Part shown: in pieces, positions 39,601 through 51,026 of the stretch
Position numbering within the stretch: position 1 is the stretch's first letter
Layout of the letters: every line of letters begins with the position of its first letter
Assembly (NCBI RefSeq): GCF_024713945.1
Contig: NC_134677.1
Coordinates: 6,017,001-6,081,000, forward strand
Origin: Dermatophagoides farinae
Taxonomy: Eukaryota; Arthropoda; Arachnida; Sarcoptiformes; Pyroglyphidae
Direction of reading: 5' to 3'
Length of the DNA stretch: 64,000 bases
Translations under genes and position numbers: made by a program
The notes under the pieces: model-generated
Told to the model about the DNA's origin: nothing
The model's database searches: none
Seen by the model: the letters and a program-made list of their open reading frames with translations, nothing else

Positions 39601-40424
39601 AAATAGCACTGTACAATGTACACAACTACAAGAACAATCAACAAGTGAAGTTGATGGTTCGTTTAGAATTCTTGGATTACTACCGGATTGTCAATATGTT
39701 ATTCGCTTGAAAGCTGATCATTTGAAGAATAAAAATATTAGCAAATCGATCCCCAAAGCTCATTCGGTTCGGGTACAAAATCGTGATCTAAGTGATTTGC
39801 GATTCATTGTGATTTATAAAAGTTTACAAACAGATTTAACCGTCGCGATTCAAACGAACGAAGAATATTTGAAAACTATTTCAGTGAGTATTTTTGATAT
39901 TTGCTTTATTGGTGTTTTTTTAAATAAAAAAATGTTCAAAATTTTAGATTAAATTGTTCCGTGCAAATGAACCTAATGCCATGTTCCAGCAAACATTACA
40001 TAATTCATTCGTATTTTTACCATCTGTTCCATTGGACAATGCTACATATCTGTTGAAATTAGATTCGAATCTTGATGAACGAACATATCAATTTGAGCCA
40101 ATCATCCATTCGATACAAGCGAATCAAAGCTATCTACACATTCATATAGATTTCCCTGTTCAACGTCGTCATCAACATGATGGATCAAGTGATCATGATA
40201 TGGCACATAATTCATTTTATTCGCTAATCTTATTCTTGATCGGTTTAGCCATTTATAATCATCGCCTAGTTTTGGAATTTTATCATAAGACACCAATTAA
40301 TGTGGCAGACATTCGTCAAATATTCACCAATTCTTCTTCATCAAATAATGATAACACATCTGATGGTAGCCATTCTTCTTCAAGTAACAATAGTAAAAAG
40401 AAAATGAAATTTAAGAAAAATTGA
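36624..40424 (+). CDS. NOMO: NOMO, ER membrane BOS-complex subunit, 1223 aa, three exons
   Basis: NOMO is a large lumenal protein which, with nicalin and TMEM147, forms the BOS complex of the multipass translocon. Exons: 36624-36793, 36859-39883 and 39948-40424; 3672 nt give 1223 residues, essentially the human length (1222). A signal peptide (NYLLIIAFFTILQISNLTNA) is followed by DEVVGCGGFVVSS and SINYEPIKIKLYTDRG, then CAPNNGYYFIPLYDFG and GWIFEPNEVEF, each closely matching human NOMO1. A long row of carboxypeptidase-regulatory-like beta sandwiches follows, seen as repeated GxYxFxxLxPGxYxV units (for example GLYEFHEVLPGQYLIEA, GSFRILGLLPDCQYVIRL). One C-terminal helix (FYSLILFLIGLAIYNHRLVL) leads to a basic tail (KKKMKFKKN). 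I start at MKQQFFNRI because it gives a clean signal peptide; an in-frame ATG 54 bp upstream is less likely. Confidence 0.95.
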
Positions 40425-40484
40425 ATTGCAATTTTGTTGTTGTATTTATTATAGTCTTGATTTTTGTTCATTTTTTGTCGATAA

Positions 40485-40490
40485 AATAAA
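40485..40490 (+). promoter_or_regulatory. AATAAA poly(A) signal of NOMO
   Basis: A canonical AATAAA lies 61 bp downstream of the NOMO stop codon. Confidence 0.5.
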
Positions 40491-41127
40491 AATGTTTTTA
40501 TCAGTAGACAATGATTGTTAATTTTTGTTCAAACATTGACACCGCCTATAGTCATACAGGTAAAATTTTCATGTGTAAACACTGTCTTAATAAAACCGTT
40601 TTCTTATTCCTATCATATATCTGTCTGTGATAAAATTGTTAAACTTGACCGGTTCTACTTGTCGGTCGAGCTTGTCCTACGTCTGAACGAAAATAGCTTG
40701 CTGTTCAACATTCAATATTCGTTGATGATGGTTCTCGAAATATTCGAGGAAGTAGGGTGGTATAATGGCTTTTTTGTTGTTGATTAATTAGTTTCGCTCA
40801 ATGCACGATCGACGACTAGTATGAAGAAGAGAAAACAACGGTTATATTACAACCGTCCATTTAAACGGTTTGCTTTTCATTACCTATCCACTTCGACCTG
40901 AAAGCAAGTCTGGATCAAGAGATTGTTGTTTTTTTAAATTTGTCATTCAATTGTCAATGTTTCTTTTGTTGTTTTTGAATCTTATAACAGTATCAATTTT
41001 TCTTTGTGATTTGTTTCATCAAAATTTCATTTAAAATCGTATCAACTGACCTGAATCAAGCTGGTTTGGAAAAAGTGTTTATAAATTAATTAAACCGTTT
41101 TGACAGCAAAAAAAAACAACAACAAAG
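40491..41127. other. Intergenic gap before the secreted-protein cluster
   Basis: About 640 bp lie between NOMO and the first cluster gene. A 90-codon open frame here has no signal peptide, no domain and no splice context, and I do not call it. Confidence 0.5.
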
Positions 41128-42001
41128 ATGCGTCTTTATACCTGGACGTTCATATTGTTATTCGTTCCAATTTGTATTCGTTGTGTTTCACAAGAAAGTG
41201 ACAAAGCAATCGAATCTAATTCAAAGGATCTTGCCCAACCAAAATTAGATAATGCAGCTCTTTTTTCCAAGCAACTTGAAAATGACAAACTGATAACATC
41301 GTTAATCAAATCAATCTTACGTATCGCTTCGAATGGATTCAAATGTGAGTCACTCAATGTGTATTTCAAGCTCTAACTTTTTTTCATTTCTTTCAAAGCT
41401 GGTCTAGAAGCTTCGGTCCGTGGGATTTTCGATAAGCCATTGACAAGTGCAGTGGCTGCCATTTCTATGGTTATTGGTGCTGTCGCCATATTAGCATTTT
41501 ATGAATCCCCAAGTATGTATTAAAATGGCCAGTCTTAGTAGAAAATTATTATATCAAATGGATTTATATTTTTCAGTTTCACCTTTACCCGTGCCTCCAT
41601 TGCCGGATCCGCCTGTTGGAAGATTTCCACCAGAACATCCAGTTTGGCCACCACCAAATCGTGGAAATCAACAAATTTCTTATCAACCAAAACGTGCTTC
41701 CATTCCATATCCTGTAAATAATTTAGCCAATAATTTCATCTATCCAATGGGCATGAATACTTTCACAAATCATCGATCTGATTCGAATGCACGAATGCCA
41801 TTACCAATGCAACAATTAAATCGATTTCAGCAACAAAATCAAATTTCAAATGCAGAACTACAAGATCAACATAAAAGTGATTTGAAAAATTTCGTCAATC
41901 TCAATCTAGATGTCAAGAACAACAAAGTTATGGATTATAATAACAAACGAATCGCAATGGAAATGATGAAAATGAGTCAGGGAAATCAGACTGTTTCATG
42001 A
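41128..42001 (+). CDS. Cluster protein 1: secreted or membrane protein with Pro-rich segment, 251 aa
   Basis: I do not recognise this gene. Exons 41128-41344, 41399-41512 and 41577-42001 (phases 1, 1) give 756 nt. A clear signal peptide (MRLYTWTFILLFVPICIRCV) precedes an amphipathic stretch. A hydrophobic segment, LTSAVAAISMVIGAVAILAF, is encoded by the second exon alone. The third exon starts with a proline-rich motif (SPLPVPPLPDPPVGRFPP) and continues as an Asn/Gln/Met-rich, cysteine-free tail. The plan of signal peptide, linker, single Gly/Ala/Pro-bearing helix and variable tail recurs in the ten genes that follow, so I treat it as the first member of that cluster. It could be a single-pass membrane protein or a secreted structural protein. 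Confidence 0.7.
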
Positions 42002-42391
42002 GTTTTTTTTTTGTTTCATCGAAAATTTTATTTATTTTGATTCATAATACATACAAGAAAATTCAAACATAAATTTTTGTTTTCCATTATGAATCATTAC
42101 GATGTGAGTTGAAAACCAGTCTTGAATCGTTTGTTGTTTTTTCGTTGTGAAAAAATATTGATATGCATTTTTTCTGGTGAACTTAACTGTAATTGCAAAC
42201 AGGTTTTTTAGATTTCAGAAGCCTTCGATTATCTTCCGCATTTTTTGTTTGTTTGTTTGTTTGTTATCATCTTTTTCAGGTTAATTCAATGAATCACAAT
42301 CGACCGAGACTTTGAATATATATTTTTTTTTCTAATGTCAATAATATAATGGTTAATTCCGACTGAATCAATGTTGGTGAATTATTGGTTT
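42002..42391. other. Convergent gap between cluster genes 1 and 2
   Basis: 390 bp of 3' flank for both genes, with a TTTG microsatellite near 42247-42263. No exon is visible. Confidence 0.5.
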
Positions 42392-43443
42392 TTATAGAGT
42401 AATCGTTGACTTGTTCGTTTGACTATTATCTTTATTGTGATGACGGTAATGATTGTACAAACAGGGATACATATATGCACAGGATACACCCTTGAGGGCA
42501 TTGGTTGCAATTTCATAATACATTTTTACAGCTTGAACTAGATCCAATTTAAAATCAAAACGTTCAACAGCAATACTATAAATAACAAAGAAAAGAGAAA
42601 AATATCAAATAATGTCACAGTACAATGTCAAGATCGGTTTTTATTTTTATTTTTCAAATATATTCACCCAAGTATGTCCAATAGTGCCCATTCATAATCT
42701 GATAATTTCGGAAACTTATCCGCTTTGATGGCATTTTGAATTACTTTACATGAATAATATTTTTTACAATTTTCGTCCAAGATTTTTTTATTCTTTTATT
42801 AATAGAAAAAAAATAAATCCCGTAGATAAAAAAAGAAAAAAATATGATAAACTTACTCGTAAAGTAGTTTCAAGAAGTGATAAAAATCTTCGCGTTTCAT
42901 CCCGATTCAACAATGGTAAATGTGTATTGGTGGCAAATTCATTTAAACTTGCACGTTTATATCGTCTTGTATAGATGAAACCTTAAAATGAATTGATTGA
43001 TAAAATAATGATGGTAATTTTATCTACTAACCATTTGGCCATGTGTTGAATGTTCGTGCCAATGTGAATAATAATGGTATCAATGTTAATGTATAGATAA
43101 AAGTATTCATTATTGTATGATAACCAATTCTTCGTGCATTCATGATGACATCGTTACGCCGGTTTATAATATCGTTCAATGAATTATTATGATTATCACC
43201 ATTTAGTTGATTGTGTTCCGATTCAGGTGGATTTGAATGAGTCATTAATTTCTCTTTGTTATTACCATCATTAATATTGCTCATCGAATGCATTGCAGTA
43301 GTGTTTGTAACACGATCTTGACTTTCATGAAGTTTTTGATTATAATGCTGATGATGATGATGATGAGAGTCGACGGGTGATTTGGACACGAAAATCAAGA
43401 TGAAAATATTGAATGCAAAAAGATAATTTAACTGCCAAATCAT
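42392..43443 (-). CDS. Cluster protein 2: secreted/membrane protein with four-cysteine tail, 281 aa
   Basis: Exons 43443-43032, 42981-42857, 42792-42668 and 42575-42392 (phases 1, 0, 2) total 846 nt. A signal peptide (MIWQLNYLFAFNIFILIFVS) is followed by a His/Asn-rich linker. A hydrophobic segment (TFIYTLTLIPLLFTLA) and a basic site (TRRYKRAS) come next, then an Arg-rich helix (DETRRFLSLLETTLR). The tail holds paired cysteines, C-x5-C (ENCKKYYSCKVI) and, about 70 residues on, C-x5-C (VSCAYMYPCL). This order, polybasic site, helix with an LE pair, CxxxxxC and a closing C...C, resembles arthropod DM4/DM12 proteins (PF07841), whose role is unknown. The resemblance is by eye only. The acceptor before exon 3 (AATAAAAG) is the weakest site in the model. 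Confidence 0.68.
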
Positions 43444-44181
43444 TTTTTTCTTTTATATTTTGTCTTTGAATTCAAATTCGAATGTTCTTATGTTCGACAC
43501 GTATCCTGGATGCGGACTGGACAATGAATGATTACGAAGATGCGATATCCTGGTAAAACCGAATATCATTCAAATCATACGCATAAAATACACAGCATAA
43601 AATATCCATTTTTGTTTGGCCGGTTGGATGATGATCTCGGTTGATTGCTTTCAAGCTATAAGACATAAGACATGCAACCGGAATGCTTATCCAACCAAAC
43701 CATCCATCCATCCAATCGGCCAATCAGTAACACACATTTAAATGATGATGATGACAACAACGGCCATGATAGTTATGATGATGATGATGATGAAACAAAT
43801 GAGACCATTGTGATCATTGAAGTGAGAACCTGGTCGTCGTTTTTTTTTCTAAGATTACCATTCAAACAAGTTCGATTGTTTCAAATTTGAATATATACGA
43901 AACTGATAATTGAGAGTAGAATGAAAAACAATAGAATGTCCTATATGATTGAATAGAATGAAGGCCATAATTTTTTGATTTATATCTTTAAAATTCTTTG
44001 TTCTATCATCATCCTCATCATCATCGTTATAATAATAAGAATAGATTCATCAACAAAATTGGTGTCAAATCGTTTGTATTATTTTTTTAAAAAAAATAAA
44101 ATAACAATAAATTATCAAAATATTTACATTGAAAAGAAATATTTTTTTATGATTTTGAGAAAAAAAGAACGATTGATCGTT
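43444..44181. other. Gap between cluster genes 2 and 3
   Basis: 738 bp with GAT microsatellites near 43744-43796 and AT-rich sequence. It should contain the promoter of cluster gene 2. No exon is visible. Confidence 0.5.
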
Positions 44182-45478
44182 TTAACTTGGATTGAGCAAT
44201 GAATTACGATTAAAGATAAATCTACGAAATTGTCTAGATCCTAATGTTGGACAGTTTCGAAATTCTTTATTACAATCTTTATCGGCAAAACCTTTTTTGG
44301 CAGCATTTATGTAAAATTTGATTGATTCTTTACTTTTCTGATTTAATGAACTCCAAGAATCTATATGTTTTTCAAGGCTAATTAAAAATTATTGAAAATC
44401 AGTGAAAATTTGTAAATAAAATCAATAAATAACTAACTTGAGTACATCCAATGCATTCACTGAGAATGTTTTGAGCAATTTATTATGTGATATAATTTTC
44501 TGATGTATTTCACATACGATACGTGATTGGCATTCAGTATCGGTTATCTCATATCTTCGTAAACCATTTCGAATGATTGAATAAATATCCCGTAATGAGG
44601 TATATAAAAGATCCATTCCTTTGATAGATTTTTCCATCTGACCATCCTCACTGCTACTACCAGCACCTTTTAGAATATTGTCAGCCGGATAATTTGTTTC
44701 CGGTGATGATGAATTATTATTATCATTATTAGATAATGTTGATGATACTGCTGATGTCAGTCCTTCGATTTGATTGGCCATTTCATTTTCTATTTTATCC
44801 GGAATATTCGAAAGTTCAGGAATCGGTGCTTCATTCGGTGTGACTACAGGCTGAGCATATCGCTTATTCATTACTACTCGGAATGTTTTGGCAATACTCC
44901 GCATTACATTCAATTGACGTCTAATTGGTTGATTGAGAATATCGCTCTGATTTCCTGATATTGACAATGAATTCAAAAATAAAAATGAACTTGCAAATAA
45001 TTCATTGAAATAAATTACCTAAATTCATCATGTACAAAGGATCAATCAACGATTGTATAGGTTTGCCATTAGTCAAACCAGAAACCATTGAAGTGAAGAC
45101 ATTGAAAGCCGATGGCAAACCAGCCATTGCCATTGGAGCCATTATCAATGATGGCAATAATGGTATCGTGAATAAAAACGCTGCTAAAGCCAATGGCCCA
45201 GAAAAAATGGAAGGAAACAAATGTTGACTCTGTATGGACGAGATAGAAAAAAACTCGCAATATAGACAAATTAATTAACAAAATGAATTAGTAAATAATA
45301 CTTGTCGATGAACTTGAAGTGGTTGAGGTGCGATAACAGCAAATTCATTTGGAATGATGACAGGTTGAATAGGTTGACGTCGAATGATGCGTGCACAATT
45401 AACTGAATACCATACCAGTGTTAGATTGATAAAATTCAATACGAACAATAAAATAATTCGTTTCGGATTCATTTTCAT
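44182..45478 (-). CDS. Cluster protein 3: secreted/membrane protein with four-cysteine tail, 366 aa
   Basis: Exons 45478-45302, 45229-45019, 44954-44438 and 44377-44182 (phases 0, 1, 2) total 1101 nt. The signal peptide is IILLFVLNFINLTLVWYSVN. Exon 2 encodes a long Pro/Ala/Met-rich hydrophobic region (GPLALAAFLFTIPLLPSLIM). Exon 3 has a Ser/Asn linker and then a helix ending TECQSRIVCEIHQ. Exon 4 ends with AAKKGFADKDCNKEFRNCP. So this tail has C-x5-C near residue 280 and C-x5-C near 342, matching the spacing type of cluster protein 2 and resembling the closing A..G....C...Y..CP element of DM4/DM12 proteins. It is likely a paralogue of protein 2. Function unknown. Confidence 0.72.
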
Positions 45479-47119
45479 TAGCCTTCACATTGCGCGTGTA
45501 AATAAATCACGGGGAAATTGAAATGTTGCTAACTATCATTAATAAATCAATCTATTCGGAATGAAAGCTCACTAGGGAATGATTACCATCTGGTAATAAT
45601 TTCGACTTTTCCTTCCATCAAAAGACCATCAACAACAACCCTATCATCAGCTAAACATTCAATCGATGCATAAAATCATTGAATTTTTTTTTTGCTTGTT
45701 AATAAGAATAACGAAAGAAAGAGAAGAAAAGAGAAACGAATAAATCCGGTAAGTTAAATGAAAGAGTAAAATAATCTCCAATTATTAAATAGAAAGGGAA
45801 TGATTGAAAGAGAGATTGACAGAAATCACTAACCACTTTTTGTTTCTCCATTTCGATTTTCAAAATATTGGGTAGATTGGTATCGTAATCAAACTAAAAA
45901 AAAAAGAGAGAGGCAGAGAAAAAAAATATTCACAAAACATAATTTTTTCCAATTGTATTCAAAATTGGGATAAAAGGAAACAAAAAAAAACATTTTTCGG
46001 ACTTGTTCACAAACAAATAATGGACCTTGTCAGTTTAATTGAAATTTGATTGTTTTATATATCTTATAACCAGTATAATAAAATTTTGTTTTTTTTTGTA
46101 TGAACAAAATCATAAAAATCCATGTTTAGTCTATTATATATTTACAAATATGGACATAAACGGGCATTTGTTTATCGACATTTTTTTTCGAGCCGGATTA
46201 AGATGACCGGCAATTCAGTATTCCATTGAATAGTTTAATGGTCAAGATCTTTTGTATGCTTGTGTGTATGTATATAAGGTTGTGGCCATATTTCTGTGTG
46301 TGAGTGTGTGTGTGTGTATGTGTGGACAAACAATACAGGTTATCGATGACAAGTGCTATACAATACAGGTTATCGATGACAAGTGCTATATATTCATCCA
46401 TAACGGATCGATTATGATTTCATGTAAAATTGTGTGTTTCATCGCTAATAAAATTGACAAATATTTTATTATCGAGTGAATCTCCAAATGAAATATTCAA
46501 CATGACAATTTCACACCAATTATAGAAATCATTACATCGAATTGGTAGAAAAAACATTGTTATGTGCAGATATTATGAAAGTATGTAAATTTATTTTTAA
46601 TTAAAATAAAGAGACAAAAAAAGAAGGAATAATTATAAACAGGATGATTGGCGTGAAAAAAAAATTATAAAATTTATATTTGTCCAAATAACAAGCTTGT
46701 GAACAACAAGTTGTGTTGGTTGAGAGTTGAGAGTTCGGGGATGGAGGGAAAAGTATCGGTCGCTATCGGTGACCTCAATGAAATCAAATAACGATCGATT
46801 AGTGATTAACGGACAGGTATACCATACTCTTTTCAGATAGACCATAACGATTTTTATCGTGTCTAAAAATTTAGTTTTCTCCATTTTCTCTTTCTACTAT
46901 CGTTAAACAAGTTGAATGAACTTGGTCTTTATTTAGATCAATCAATGGAATTTTTTCACTCTTATTCGATTTTGTTTTTCTACTTTTATAATAGTAACTT
47001 TGAAATTCACTTGATTGATATACATCGTAGTAAATATGTCAAATGGCACACACACACAAAATTGATGTATAAGAAGGCACTTTTTTCCATATTTCGACAA
47101 ATTGACAAATTTTTTGCAT
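45479..47119. other. Gap between cluster genes 3 and 4
   Basis: 1.6 kb with no supportable exon. It contains GT/CA tracts near 46300-46320, a perfect 30-bp tandem duplication (listed separately) and purine-rich patches. The promoter of cluster gene 3 should be at its left edge. Confidence 0.5.
46331..46390. repeat. Perfect 30-bp tandem duplication
   Basis: The unit that begins CAATACAGGTTATCG and ends AGTGCTATA occurs twice head to tail, 46331-46360 and 46361-46390, with no mismatch. It is not a simple microsatellite. The perfect identity suggests a recent slippage or replication event. Confidence 0.9.
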
Positions 47120-48778
47120 TCATATACTGGATAGTACATTATTCCAACGGTTTGCCCTTTCGAGGTCGTGGTCATTTGATGATGTTAATGGCTTTGATTT
47201 TAAATGATTCAGCATTGTGATTGTTGCTGAAAGTGGATAAGAACTATCAACTAAATCTTCTTCACCATCTTTATCTGGATCTTTTATCAACAATTGATTA
47301 CCATAGTTTGGCACCTCTGTATCAATAAATGTCAGATGAGACATTTTGAAATCTTCAATTTTAGCTTTTTTCTTAAAAATTTTAAATTTCATCTTGGAAT
47401 CATTTGTTGTTACGGCACTTGATGATGGTGATTGGAAATTTTTCAACTTGTTAATTATATTAGAAGAAAAATTTGGCAAGCTACTATCACCACCATTGCC
47501 AACATCTAATGATTGATGATGACCGATATCTGATGATAATGATGGTGATTTGACCATCATTTGATTGATGTTAAAATCTTTAAAAATATTATTTTTGCCT
47601 GATTTACCATCTGATGTTGATGGTCCGATCCCTGAAATGTTTTGATGGTCGTCATCGTTACTATTGTTGTTGTTGTTGATGTTTTGGCTGTTGGTCAATT
47701 GATTAAGTTTCAAGTTATTTCTAATGAAATCGATGAAATCATTGGCTGAATGGCTATTGGACAGGTTGCTAATCATCGATATCGGATTGTTGTTGGAATT
47801 AGATTGGTTTACATCATTTTTGTTGTTTGACTGCTGGTGATGACTGTTCTTGTTATTAATAATATCGGATCTAAAGCTTTGTTTATTTGTTGATGTTGAT
47901 GGACCAGTTTTTTTCTTTTTTTTAATTGACGATGTGTTAAGCTCTGTATGGCTGTCATCATTGATGGATTTTTTCGATTCATCAATACTGTTCGATTGGC
48001 CACCATTTCGTATCATTGCCTGTAGCGTGATCAATTTCTGTGCATTGTCTAATAGCTTTTGTAGATCTACATTCGTCTGTGTTGATGTTGGCGTGGGCAA
48101 TAAATTCGCCGGTTGTTGCTGTTGTTGAATACGATTATTTCGAAGTAAATTATGAAGCGATGAAAAAATAGAACCTTCAGCACCGCCAACATTTTTCACT
48201 GAACCTGTAAATGCTGGCACGAATATTTTACGAAATAATTCTGATAACACTGAACTGATCATCATATCAAATTGATAACGCATCAAACGTGGTGCTACCA
48301 ATGAAAGTAAAAGCTGATTGAATGAAAAAAATAATCGCCGATCAGTCGGTCTATGTCGTAGTCTATTAAAAAATATGGAGATTTTATTATTATATTCAGT
48401 CAAATGATTATGATGAAGGTATTTTCGTTGTTGTTGTTGTTGTTGTTGTTTTTGTTGTAGTTGATGATTTGAATCGGCCTGTTTTTGAACATCTATAACG
48501 TGATGAGAATGATGGACATTTGACTTGTTTGCATAAATATGATGAGGATGATGATGGAAATAGTTTGGATGAAAATAATAATATTCACTATCTATCGGCG
48601 TTGTAGCATCATGATAATTTATGAGGATTACAGTAAAAATAATTGACACAATAAATATATTGCCTGGACAAAAATAAAAATGTTATTTTATTTTATTATA
48701 TCATGGTCTTTTGTCGTTTGTGTTCGTTATATTATTCAAATGGTCAATTCAATAGAAAAAAACCTTACCAAATCTCAT
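47120..48778 (-). CDS. Cluster protein 4: large low-complexity secreted protein, 517 aa
   Basis: A 10-nt first coding exon (48778-48769, ATG AGA TTT G) joins at phase 1 to 48663-47120. The join turns the start into MRFGNIFIVSIIFTVILIN, a good signal peptide, which is why I prefer it to a start within the second exon. After it come His/Tyr- and poly-Gln-rich stretches and an Arg-rich patch (NRLRHRPTDRRLFF). A hydrophobic or amphipathic region follows (NQLLLSLVAPRLMRYQFDMM, LFRKIFVPAF). The remaining 300 residues are Asn/Ser/Lys-rich with little predicted order. There is no cysteine at all. It is twice the size of the other cluster members and may be a diverged one. No family is recognised. Confidence 0.65.
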
Positions 48779-49973
48779 GATGAATCCCTGATATTTGATG
48801 GTAACATCTTGAAGATGTCAATGAATTTTGAACGTTGTCTTTTCGTTAACGTCATCAATAGAAATAAAAATCAAAGGGAAATTTTCTAATATTGAAATGT
48901 GAATCAAATTTATAATTTTCAATTTATAGTTTATTTTGAAAGAGAGAGTAAATTTTAAGCCCCCAATATTTTGTCATTCATTGTTTCAATACTACTTGTT
49001 GACTGTTGTTGTTCTTAGATTCTCTCTTTTTTTTATTGTTTCGTTGATCTGATCTTCAATCATTATTACCATTCTAGTTACCATCATGACTATCACAAAT
49101 CACAAATAGATAATAAAATTAAAAATAGTAACCGGGTACCAATATTTAATTTGATTCGAAATTATTAAATTGATCATCTTCAATATAGATCGATCGTCTA
49201 TGTTTTTATTGTATATTGTCATTATTGATCGATAAAAGATATTTAAATCAAGTTATGACATTTTTCTTCTATATAATTAATGATTTTCATATTCATAATA
49301 GAAAACATGACAACACTTGATCTACAACATTGTATAATCGTATGTTCTTCATTTGGGTAACACACACACAATTGTCAATTACATGATAAAGATAATTTTA
49401 TTTCTGTTCATTGTTAATGAAATGGTTTTATATCTTGTTTTATATTATCTTTACCTTTTGATAGAAATTCCAATCAACAAATATAATGTTTATGTTTTGA
49501 TTGAATAAGATGATATTCTAATCCAATTAATAGATTTAGATTTAGTTGTTTATCTATGTCATATAATTGAAAACAATTGATTAATGTATAAATGAATAAT
49601 GAGTGAGAGTGTGATAAAGATAGATTGATATCGAACAGTGGCTAATGAATGATTGGTCATCGACCTAGCCTATCTATCTATCTTTCTATTGATAAGATTT
49701 AGGAGGATGAGCAAAACTAGAAAAAATCGTGTTTCTATCAATTTTATTTTATTTTTTCTTTATATTGTGAATAGAATGTATTCAAACACACACACACAAT
49801 ATGGGTAAAATTTACATATTGTTTTGGGTATTGTTGTATATTATGAAATAATAAATCATAATAATAGTAATTACATATATTGAAAATATGACAATATGAT
49901 TTGAATTTTTTTTTCTCAATTTAAAATTATATATTACAATCATTGAATCATCGATCCTGGTCATTGTGATTTA
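48779..49973. other. Gap between cluster gene 4 and METTL2
   Basis: 1.2 kb of AT-rich sequence with no exon visible. It should hold the promoter of cluster gene 4 at its left edge and the 3' UTR of METTL2 at its right. Confidence 0.5.
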
Positions 49974-50858
49974 TCATTCTTTCTTTTTGAAAACCCCTTG
50001 AATCCATACACGATACATTTTTTTCTTATTTGCACGATTCACCTGTAATCGTCTATCTACATGAAGATTAATTTTCGTGAGAATCTTTGTTTCGGTGAAT
50101 ATTAGGTCAACTTCATTTTCTTCGAAAAAATAAGCACGAGTTCCATCACCCCGAACATAAAATCTATCCTTTATGCATCGACCTTTATTGAAACGAATCT
50201 GTGCCATATCATATTGGCCATAATCACGGAATAAAATTATTCCATTTGGTTTGAGATAAGGAATCATATTTAAAATGACTTGTTTCTGGCATTTAGGATC
50301 AATAGCCGATAGAACAAATATCATAGTTATTATATCCAAACTTTGTGGTATTAATGGGGATGATTTCCAATCACCTGTTATGTCTAAAACAAAGGCATTG
50401 CAACGATTTTCATCATATAAAGAATTATCACGAACCAATTTGACAGCTTTTTCTGAAAAATCACAACAATAAATGAATAAAGATTTATGATTATCAATTT
50501 CAAGTAGAGGAAACACTGTGTTTCCAACACCACAACCCAATTCCAGGATATTTTTTCTTGTTTCATTTGGTGTAAGTTCGGGAAATTCGGTTAATATCCA
50601 ATGCCGATCTTTGAAGAATTTATTTTCATGTTTTTCATAAAAATTATCCCAATATTTAAAAGCATTCGTTTCGAATTCCAAAGCTTTTTCATCCGAAACT
50701 TTATCACGAGAATTGGATGCAACTTTTTCAACAATATCTTTTTTAAAATCTTCATCCCACATAACATTGTCCCAGGCATTATGAGTAAAAATATCGGATT
50801 TTTCATCCAAAAAACGATTCCCAAATTTGGGCCGTTTATCGTTGTCCATGATTGTCAA
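49974..50858 (-). CDS. METTL2: METTL2-type tRNA N3-methylcytidine methyltransferase, 294 aa, single exon
   Basis: METTL2 enzymes use S-adenosylmethionine to methylate C32 of threonine and arginine tRNAs in the cytosol. The protein follows human METTL2 closely: RPKFGNRFLDEKSDIFTHNA and WDNVMWDEDF at the start, then KYWDNFYEKHENKFFKDRHW and LTEFPEL. The SAM motif is ILELGCGVGNTVFPLLE, followed by FIYCCDFSEKAV, DIITMIFVLSAI, and LKPNGIILFRDYGQYDMAQ. It ends with DRFYVRGDGTRAYFF and VDRRLQVNRANKKKMYRVWI. It is shorter than human (378) because the variable insert between TEFPEL and the SAM motif is nearly absent. Either of two nearby ATGs (50858 or 50849) could start it. It is intronless, unlike most of its cluster neighbours. 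Confidence 0.95.
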   Translation of the reverse strand: MTIMDNDKRPKFGNRFLDEKSDIFTHNAWDNVMWDEDFKKDIVEKVASNSRDKVSDEKALEFETNAFKYWDNFYEKHENKFFKDRHWILTEFPELTPNETRKNILELGCGVGNTVFPLLEIDNHKSLFIYCCDFSEKAVKLVRDNSLYDENRCNAFVLDITGDWKSSPLIPQSLDIITMIFVLSAIDPKCQKQVILNMIPYLKPNGIILFRDYGQYDMAQIRFNKGRCIKDRFYVRGDGTRAYFFEENEVDLIFTETKILTKINLHVDRRLQVNRANKKKMYRVWIQGVFKKKE

Positions 50859-51026
50859 GAGAATATCTTTATTAATAAAAATATTAATTCGAAAAAAAAT
50901 AAAAACAATATGACAAAATACACGTGGTTTCAGGATTTGTTTGGATTCTTTGTTGTGATAGAATCCATAAGAAATAAAAAAAAGTAATTCAAATGGCCAC
51001 CATTAGATGGCAGAAGCATTTCGATT

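Noticed and set aside
40515-40787. 90-codon open frame after NOMO
   Set aside because: No signal peptide, domain, splice partner or similarity to the nearby cluster proteins; length is within chance for this base composition.
43672-43890. 72-codon plus-strand open frame between cluster genes 2 and 3
   Set aside because: Most of it is a GAT repeat read as Asp; nothing supports expression.
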